NCBI GenBank assembly: GCA_947364965.1
Contig: CANAUU010000031.1
Span: forward strand, 1 to 9,573
Direction of reading: 5' to 3'
DNA length: 9,573 bases
Source: an uncultured Candidatus Saccharibacteria bacterium
GTDB taxonomy: Bacteria; Patescibacteriota; Saccharimonadia; Saccharimonadales; Saccharimonadaceae
Below, piece after piece: positions 5,182 to 9,573 of the stretch. Below the pieces are notes generated by a model. It made no database searches. It was given only the letters and a program-made list of their open reading frames with translations, and was not told the DNA's origin. The stretch's first letter is position 1. The number at the start of each line of letters is the position of its first letter. The translations under genes and the position numbers were made by a program.

Positions 5182-5949
5182 ATGAAAACCATTCTAGAGC
5201 TAGAGAGAGTCGAGAAATACTACGGCAACAAATCTTCGCTCACCAAAGCCATCAATAATATTTCTTTCAAAGTCGATGAGGGGGAGTTTGTCGCGATCAT
5301 GGGCGCCAGCGGCTCGGGCAAGACCACCCTACTCAACATTATTTCGACTATCGATCGCGTGACGGCCGGGCATATCTACGTCGACGGTGACGATATCACC
5401 TCTCTGAAGGGTGAAGAGCTGAACGAATTTCGTCGCGAGAAACTCGGCTTCATCTTTCAGGACTTCAACCTGCTCGACTCGCTAACAGCCTATGAAAATA
5501 TTGCCCTCGCACTCTCTATTCAGAACTTTTCCCCTGACGAGATCGATGACCGTATCAAGAAGGTTGCCAAGGAACTCAGCATTAGCGACGTTCTCGAGAA
5601 ATATCCATATCAAATGTCCGGCGGTCAGAAACAGCGCGTCGCCTCGGCTCGCGCAATTATCACGGACCCGAAGTTGGTGCTGGCTGATGAGCCAACCGGC
5701 GCCCTCGATTCCAAGTCGTCCAAGATGCTCCTCGAACAATTCGAACGCTTGAACGAAAAATTCCAGACCACCATTCTCATGGTCACACACGACGCCTTTG
5801 CTGCTTCTTATGCTAATCGTGTTATCTTCATCAAGGATGGTAAAGTTTTCAACGAGCTTCGCAAGGGCGACGACACGCGCAAAGACTTCTTCGACGCGAT
5901 TATTGATGTCATTACTTTGTTTGGCGGCGATGCCAGCGACGTTTTATAA
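5182..5949 (+). CDS. ABC transporter ATP-binding protein, BceA/MacB/LolD type
   Basis: A 255-residue cytoplasmic ATPase that would drive the permease encoded next. The start follows AAGGAG at five bases. Motifs in order: Walker A GASGSGKT (41-48), Q-loop glutamine in FIFQDFNLLDSLTAYENI (Gln93), signature MSGGQKQR (145-152), Walker B VLADEPTGALD with catalytic Glu170, and switch His203 in VTHD. NLLDSLTAYENI and DEPTGALDS are typical of the MacB/LolD/Bce class, which pair with FtsX-type permeases and couple ATP use to extracytoplasmic movement rather than classic transport. A tail of about 30 residues (226-255) follows the core, as in many BceA proteins. The gap to the permease is 32 bases with its own ribosome binding site. 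The Bce-type assignment rests on the surrounding genes as well as the sequence. Confidence 0.95.
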   Translation: MKTILELERVEKYYGNKSSLTKAINNISFKVDEGEFVAIMGASGSGKTTLLNIISTIDRVTAGHIYVDGDDITSLKGEELNEFRREKLGFIFQDFNLLDSLTAYENIALALSIQNFSPDEIDDRIKKVAKELSISDVLEKYPYQMSGGQKQRVASARAIITDPKLVLADEPTGALDSKSSKMLLEQFERLNEKFQTTILMVTHDAFAASYANRVIFIKDGKVFNELRKGDDTRKDFFDAIIDVITLFGGDASDVL

Positions 5950-5981
5950 AACAAATTTAGCAGACCAACAGAAAGGAAACT

Positions 5982-8006
5982 ATGTTTATAAAACTCGCCC
6001 TCAAAAATATTCGCCGTAGTATAAAAGACTATGCTATTTATTTCTTCACGCTTGTGCTCGGCGTTGCGATTTTCTATGTCTTCAACGCTATCGAGAGCCA
6101 AACTGCTATGCTGGACATTAGCCAATCAATGTATGAAATTGTCGACCTGATGACTACAATTCTCCGAGCCGTCAGTGTCTTTGTTGCCTTCACGCTCGGC
6201 TTTCTCATTATTTACGCCTCGCGCTTCCTGATAAAACGGCGCGGCAAAGAATTTGGCCTCTACCTTACGCTTGGCATGGGAAAGCGCAAAATCTCGCGCT
6301 TGCTCCTCATTGAGACTTTCTTTATCGGCCTTATTTCACTCGTCGTCGGTTTGGTAATTGGCGTCCTTCTCTCCCAGTTCACGAGTGTGCTCGTTGCTAA
6401 CCTCTTCGAAGCCAATCTTACTAATTTCACCTTTGTCTTTTCCGCCTCTGCCTGCATCCAGACCCTAATCTACTTCGGTGCCATCTACCTCGTCGTCATG
6501 ATCTTTAACGCTATCAGTATCAGCCGCCAAAAACTTATCAATTTACTAAGTAGCGCTCGTCGCAGCGAAACCATCAAAACCAAAAACCCTTGGATTTGTC
6601 TGGTTGTATTCCTGATTTCCGCCGCAATGCTTGCTTGGGCTTACTATGCTGTCACTGCTGGTATCGAAGCCGTCTTGATGTCAAGTGAAAGCATGGTGCT
6701 TGTCGTCCTCGCTGCGGGCGGCGTTGCTACGTATCTCCTCTTCTGGTCACTTTCTGGGTTGCTCCTCAAGATTTTCATGGGGTTAAAGAAAGTCTACTAC
6801 CATAAACTCAACAGCTTTACTTTGCGCCAGTTTAGTAGCAAAATCAATACTACGGTTCTTTCAATGACTGTCATTTGTCTTATGTTGTTCTTGACAATCT
6901 GTATCTTCAGCTCTGCTATGTCGATTCGCGATTCCATGAACGCTTCCGCCCGCCAAAATATGCCAGTAGATGTCGAGTTTGAGATCCCGTTTGACACGGC
7001 CGACAAGCTTGAGAATTTCTATACCGAGCGAGGAGTCAATCTGAACGATTGGCTGGGCGCTAGTGCCGACTACCAGCTGCGCCGCCTCGACGATCTTCGA
7101 TTGAGCGATACTTTGGGCGAGCTCTACGATGAGTATAAGACCGAGATGCCGACGGTTGCCTATGATTATCTTGAACCAACCATAACGGTCAGCGAATATA
7201 ACCAACTTGCTCGTCTCTTCGGCAACGAAGAAGTATCGCTCGCGAAAGATGAATATGCCATCCTCGCCAATTATCAACCCATGCTCGAAATGCGCAACCG
7301 CGCGCTAAAAAGTGGCGCCAAAATTAAATTTGCCGACCGCACTCTGAAACCAAAATACGACAAATGTTTGGAGGGAATGTATCAGTTGAGCAGTGTTGCT
7401 AATAGTAATTCCGGGCTCATTATTATCCCCGATGGTATTCAAACCGACCCCGAAGAAACCCATATTATTGAACGCAAAGTCGCCAAGTACCGCGACGACG
7501 TCGATAAAAAAGAGGCCGAAAAGGCTATTACTAAAGCTGCTGAGCTTCTATCGTATGATGATGACTACTTTTTCTATGTTCAAACCCGTCAGGAGATTCT
7601 CGATGATAGTGTCGGACTTTCAGCGCTAGTCACCTTCATCGGTCTTTATCTCGGGCTGATCTTCCTCATCTCTAGCGCCGCCATCCTTGCCCTGAAGGAA
7701 CTTTCCGAAAGTAGCGACAATCGTGAGAAGTTCAATATGCTGCGCAAAATTGGCGTCAGTGAAAAAATGCTGAATCGTGCACTCTTTAGCCAAATCGCTA
7801 TCTTCTTTGCCTTCCCGCTGCTGATTGCTATCATCCATTCAATCTTTGGCATGATCTTCTGCAGCTTCATTATTTCTAGCTTTGGTGGACGCGAGCTCTT
7901 TGGCCCCATTCTCATGACTGCCGGGCTTCTCGTCATCATCTACGGCGGCTACTTCCTTATCACCTATTTCTGCAGCAAGAGCATCATCCGCGACCAACGC
8001 AACTAG
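5982..8006 (+). CDS. FtsX-type ABC permease with large extracytoplasmic domain, BceB-like
   Basis: A 674-residue membrane protein, preceded by AAAGGA (5972-5977). Hydrophobic segments are visible at about 17-37, 62-84, 109-131, 157-178, 204-224, 237-260, 290-315, 548-571, 603-625 and 640-663. That is ten, the BceB count. Between segments 7 and 8 lies a hydrophilic domain of about 230 residues (316-545), the hallmark of BceB permeases and the part that meets the peptide or its lipid target. The FtsX modules show RRGKEFGLYLTLGMGKRKIS after segment 2 and DNREKFNMLRKIGVSEKM after segment 8, the coupling regions that touch the ATPase. LALKNIRRSIKDYAIYFFTL at the N-terminus is also characteristic. 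Expected role: a flux sensor and resistance pump for cell-wall-active peptides, signalling to the two-membrane-segment kinase. The ligand cannot be read from the sequence. Confidence 0.92.
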   Translation: MFIKLALKNIRRSIKDYAIYFFTLVLGVAIFYVFNAIESQTAMLDISQSMYEIVDLMTTILRAVSVFVAFTLGFLIIYASRFLIKRRGKEFGLYLTLGMGKRKISRLLLIETFFIGLISLVVGLVIGVLLSQFTSVLVANLFEANLTNFTFVFSASACIQTLIYFGAIYLVVMIFNAISISRQKLINLLSSARRSETIKTKNPWICLVVFLISAAMLAWAYYAVTAGIEAVLMSSESMVLVVLAAGGVATYLLFWSLSGLLLKIFMGLKKVYYHKLNSFTLRQFSSKINTTVLSMTVICLMLFLTICIFSSAMSIRDSMNASARQNMPVDVEFEIPFDTADKLENFYTERGVNLNDWLGASADYQLRRLDDLRLSDTLGELYDEYKTEMPTVAYDYLEPTITVSEYNQLARLFGNEEVSLAKDEYAILANYQPMLEMRNRALKSGAKIKFADRTLKPKYDKCLEGMYQLSSVANSNSGLIIIPDGIQTDPEETHIIERKVAKYRDDVDKKEAEKAITKAAELLSYDDDYFFYVQTRQEILDDSVGLSALVTFIGLYLGLIFLISSAAILALKELSESSDNREKFNMLRKIGVSEKMLNRALFSQIAIFFAFPLLIAIIHSIFGMIFCSFIISSFGGRELFGPILMTAGLLVIIYGGYFLITYFCSKSIIRDQRN

Positions 8007-8030
8007 TTATGCCAGAGCATGATGGCAATT

Positions 8031-8107
8031 GTCTAGCAAAGGTTCTTTGAAGAGTATAAGACTTGGCCAAGCGGCCTGGAGCGGCTCGAGAAGAACTTTT
8101 GCTAGAC
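8031..8107 (+). repeat. 17-bp inverted repeat with a 43-base centre ahead of rmuC
   Basis: The arms GTCTAGCAAAGGTTCTT (8031-8047) and AAGAACTTTTGCTAGAC (8091-8107) pair at 17 of 17 positions if one G-U is allowed. The centre contains CTTGGCCAAG and GAGC-G-GCTC palindromes, and AGACTTGGC is present both in the centre (8059-8067) and at the outer right edge (8104-8112). No T-run follows, so it is not a standard terminator. The right arm carries the -35 box of the rmuC promoter. It is not a recognisable tRNA or other known RNA. Confidence 0.6.
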
Positions 8108-8128
8108 TTGGCGACTTCATGCTATAAT
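8099..8128 (+). promoter_or_regulatory. Promoter of rmuC, predicted to give a leaderless mRNA
   Basis: TTGCTA (8099-8104), an 18-base spacer and a perfect TATAAT (8123-8128) with an extended-10 TGC in front. The usual start distance puts +1 at about 8135, exactly the A of the rmuC ATG. The -35 lies in the right arm of the inverted repeat at 8031-8107. Confidence 0.65.
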
Positions 8129-8134
8129 ATCCCC

Positions 8135-9319
8135 ATGGAGCTTGTGCTAATCCTCTTATTAACCCTAAATTTCATCTTGCTGATTATTTTAGTTATCAGG
8201 AAACCTGTCGCTCGCGTTGATACTACTAGGCTGGAGGAACGTCTCATTCGCGTTGAAGGTCAACTCGACAAACTCACACCGAAAATCGAAGAAGCCTTCC
8301 GCGAAAATCGCCGCGAGATTACGACGAATCTCCAAGATAGCCGTAAGGAACTTTCCGACAACTTGCAACTCATCCAGAAAACCGTCGATACTCGCGTCAA
8401 AAGTCTTCAGGATGATAACTCGAAGAAGCTGGAAGAAATGCGCCTCACCGTCGATGAAAAACTCCAGAAGTCCGTCGAGGAACGCTTCAACAATAGTTTC
8501 AAGCAGATTTCCGGTCAACTTACACAGGTTTATCAAGGTCTCGGCGAGATGAAAAATCTCGCCCATGGCGTCGGCGATTTGAAGAAGGTCATGGAGGGCG
8601 TGAAGACGCGGGGGATTTATGGCGAAGTCCAGCTTAGGAATATTATTGCCGATAGCCTCACTAAAGATCAATATCTCGAAAATGCCCCAATCAAGCCGAG
8701 CTCGAATGACCGCGTCGAGTTCGCTATTAAGATGCCCGGACAAGGAGAGAGTCAAGTCCTACTCCCCATTGACTCCAAATTCCCGGTCGAGAATTACGCT
8801 CGCCTGATCGAGGCTTACGACCGCAGCGACAAAACCGAAATCGACAGTTTCCGCAAGGCTCTTGCGAATGACGTCAAGGAACAAGCCAAGAAGATTGCTA
8901 CCAAATATCTTGACCCGCCCGCGACGACCGATTTCGGGGTGATGTTTGTCCCTACCGAAAGTCTGTATGCCGAAATCTTGCGCATTCCGGGGCTTTTCGA
9001 TGAAGTGCGCCAAAAGCAGAGCGTCACAATTTGTTCGCCTTCTACCTTGCCGGTTATTCTGTCCGGGCTCACCATGGGATTTCGCACTGTAGCAATCGAA
9101 AAGCGTTCCGCCGAAGTTTGGCAGACTCTCGGTGCGGTCAAAACCCAATTCTCGAAATTCGGTGACCTGCTCGACGCCACCAAGAAAAAACTCCAGGAAA
9201 CCGTCAATAAAATCGATTCCGCTTCCACAACCTCACGCCAGATTGAGCGCAAACTCAAGGCAGTCGAGACTTTGCCAGAAGCCGAAAGCGTCAAAATGAT
9301 TGGAGAGCTTGAGGTCTGA
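8135..9319 (+). CDS. rmuC: DNA recombination protein RmuC, membrane-anchored
   Basis: A 394-residue RmuC-family protein. In E. coli RmuC limits rearrangements at inverted repeats; a nuclease-like activity is suspected but the mechanism is not settled. Residues 2-22 are one hydrophobic anchor, about 30-150 are a charged heptad-like coiled coil, and the RmuC domain runs from about 150 to 380. Family landmarks are KTRGIYGEVQLRNII (157-171), LPIDSKFPVENY (210-221), where Asp213 and Lys215 sit in the PD-(D/E)xK-like core, FGVMFVPTES (267-276) and SPSTLPVIL (301-309). The ATG at 8135 is chosen because the anchor starts immediately after it. A TTG at 8063 in the same frame would add 24 residues encoded by the inverted repeat and the promoter, so it is rejected. 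No Shine-Dalgarno is present, consistent with leaderless translation. The stop overlaps the next start. Confidence 0.92.
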   Translation: MELVLILLLTLNFILLIILVIRKPVARVDTTRLEERLIRVEGQLDKLTPKIEEAFRENRREITTNLQDSRKELSDNLQLIQKTVDTRVKSLQDDNSKKLEEMRLTVDEKLQKSVEERFNNSFKQISGQLTQVYQGLGEMKNLAHGVGDLKKVMEGVKTRGIYGEVQLRNIIADSLTKDQYLENAPIKPSSNDRVEFAIKMPGQGESQVLLPIDSKFPVENYARLIEAYDRSDKTEIDSFRKALANDVKEQAKKIATKYLDPPATTDFGVMFVPTESLYAEILRIPGLFDEVRQKQSVTICSPSTLPVILSGLTMGFRTVAIEKRSAEVWQTLGAVKTQFSKFGDLLDATKKKLQETVNKIDSASTTSRQIERKLKAVETLPEAESVKMIGELEV

Positions 9320-9573
9320 TGGAAACCTTTCAAGAGCATAGTCTAGCTACTTGGTTTCTGCTCTTTTTGGCTTACTCTTGTGCTGGCTGGGCGATGGAAA
9401 TCGTTGTCACCCTACTCCAGAAAGGTCGCTTCACGAATCGTGGCTTCTTCATCGGACCAGTCTGTCCGATTTATGGCGTTGGTGCCACTCTGGGCACGCT
9501 CGCAATCGGCCATGTTGAGAATCTTATCGCGATTTTCTGCGTCTCAGTTGTTGGCGCAGGGCTGCTCGAATAT
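9319..9573 (+). CDS. Partial PF06541-type membrane protein (putative ABC transporter permease, CmpB-like), N-terminal 85 residues
   Basis: The ATG shares its A with the TGA stop of rmuC, and GAGG (9311-9314) lies four bases upstream, so translation is probably coupled. The 85 visible residues run off the right edge. Hydrophobic segments lie at about 11-33, 43-64 and 68-83. The motif NRGFFIGPVCPIYG (40-53) and the following GLLEY are the signature of the PF06541 family, small multi-pass proteins often labelled putative ABC transporter permeases, though their function is not established. Nothing ties it functionally to rmuC other than co-transcription. Confidence 0.8.
   Translation, partial: METFQEHSLATWFLLFLAYSCAGWAMEIVVTLLQKGRFTNRGFFIGPVCPIYGVGATLGTLAIGHVENLIAIFCVSVVGAGLLEY

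Noticed and set aside
8010..8027. TGCCA/TGGCA hairpin right after the permease stop as a terminator
   Set aside because: Only five base pairs with an eight-base loop and no T-tract; chance is a sufficient explanation.
8048..8112. tRNA-like stretch (GGCCAAGCGG resembling a D-arm)
   Set aside because: There is no T-arm consensus, no anticodon stem of the right geometry and no acceptor stem pairing; the long 17-bp arms do not fit a tRNA.
8063..8134. TTG start giving RmuC 24 more residues
   Set aside because: The extension would be coded by the inverted repeat and the promoter -10, and it would place a hydrophilic peptide before the normal N-terminal anchor.
1..9573. TGA recoding as in Gracilibacteria or Absconditabacteria
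   Set aside because: No reading frame contains internal TGA, and rmuC ends with TGA at the expected family length and overlaps the next start.
1..9573. CRISPR array, insertion sequence, prophage or integrase
   Set aside because: No regularly spaced repeats, transposase, integrase or terminal repeats with target duplications are visible.

Overview
The window reads as ordinary bacterial chromosome with the standard genetic code: TAA, TAG and one TGA stop are used, and no frame needs TGA read through. The best guess for the source is a Candidate Phyla Radiation bacterium, probably Saccharibacteria (TM7)-like. That rests on the general look of the EF-G, tight gene packing, stand-alone fusA and strong Shine-Dalgarno/sigma70-type signals. 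It is an impression from sequence, not a database result.

Layout. (1) Positions 1-310, minus strand: the N-terminal 103 residues of a secreted or membrane-anchored protein that runs off the left edge. (2) Positions 311-885: a divergent intergenic region. On the minus side it has a promoter, a leader of about 200 nt with two strong hairpins, and a strong ribosome binding site. On the plus side it has two possible promoters and a 26-codon small ORF with a near-perfect Shine-Dalgarno, all ahead of fusA. (3) Positions 886-2985: fusA (elongation factor G), with unusual guanine-recognition loops, closed by a clean hairpin terminator. (4) Positions 3122-8006: a complete four-gene module of the BceRS-BceAB type: OmpR-type response regulator, intramembrane-sensing histidine kinase, MacB/LolD-type ATPase and a 10-TM FtsX-type permease with a large extracytoplasmic domain. 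One promoter precedes the regulator/kinase pair and a second precedes the transporter pair. (5) Positions 8007-8134: a non-coding gap holding a 17-bp inverted repeat and a promoter that would start the rmuC mRNA at its own ATG. (6) Positions 8135-9319: rmuC, membrane-anchored. (7) Positions 9319-9573: the start of a PF06541-type membrane protein, coupled to rmuC by a one-base stop/start overlap.

How the genes work together. In known Bce-type systems the permease and ATPase form a transporter that senses and detoxifies cell-envelope-active peptides. The kinase has almost no sensor domain of its own and reads the transporter's state; the regulator then activates the transporter promoter. All four parts are present here in that order, with a 17-bp palindrome in the transporter leader as a candidate operator. 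fusA, rmuC and the PF06541 gene look like unrelated housekeeping neighbours.

The points most worth a second look are the structured leader of the minus-strand gene (with a possible loop-loop contact), the NKIN/GGDGRG nucleotide-binding loops of EF-G, the small ORF ahead of fusA, the inverted-repeat element ahead of rmuC, and the presence of a full Bce-type module in what may be a reduced-genome bacterium.
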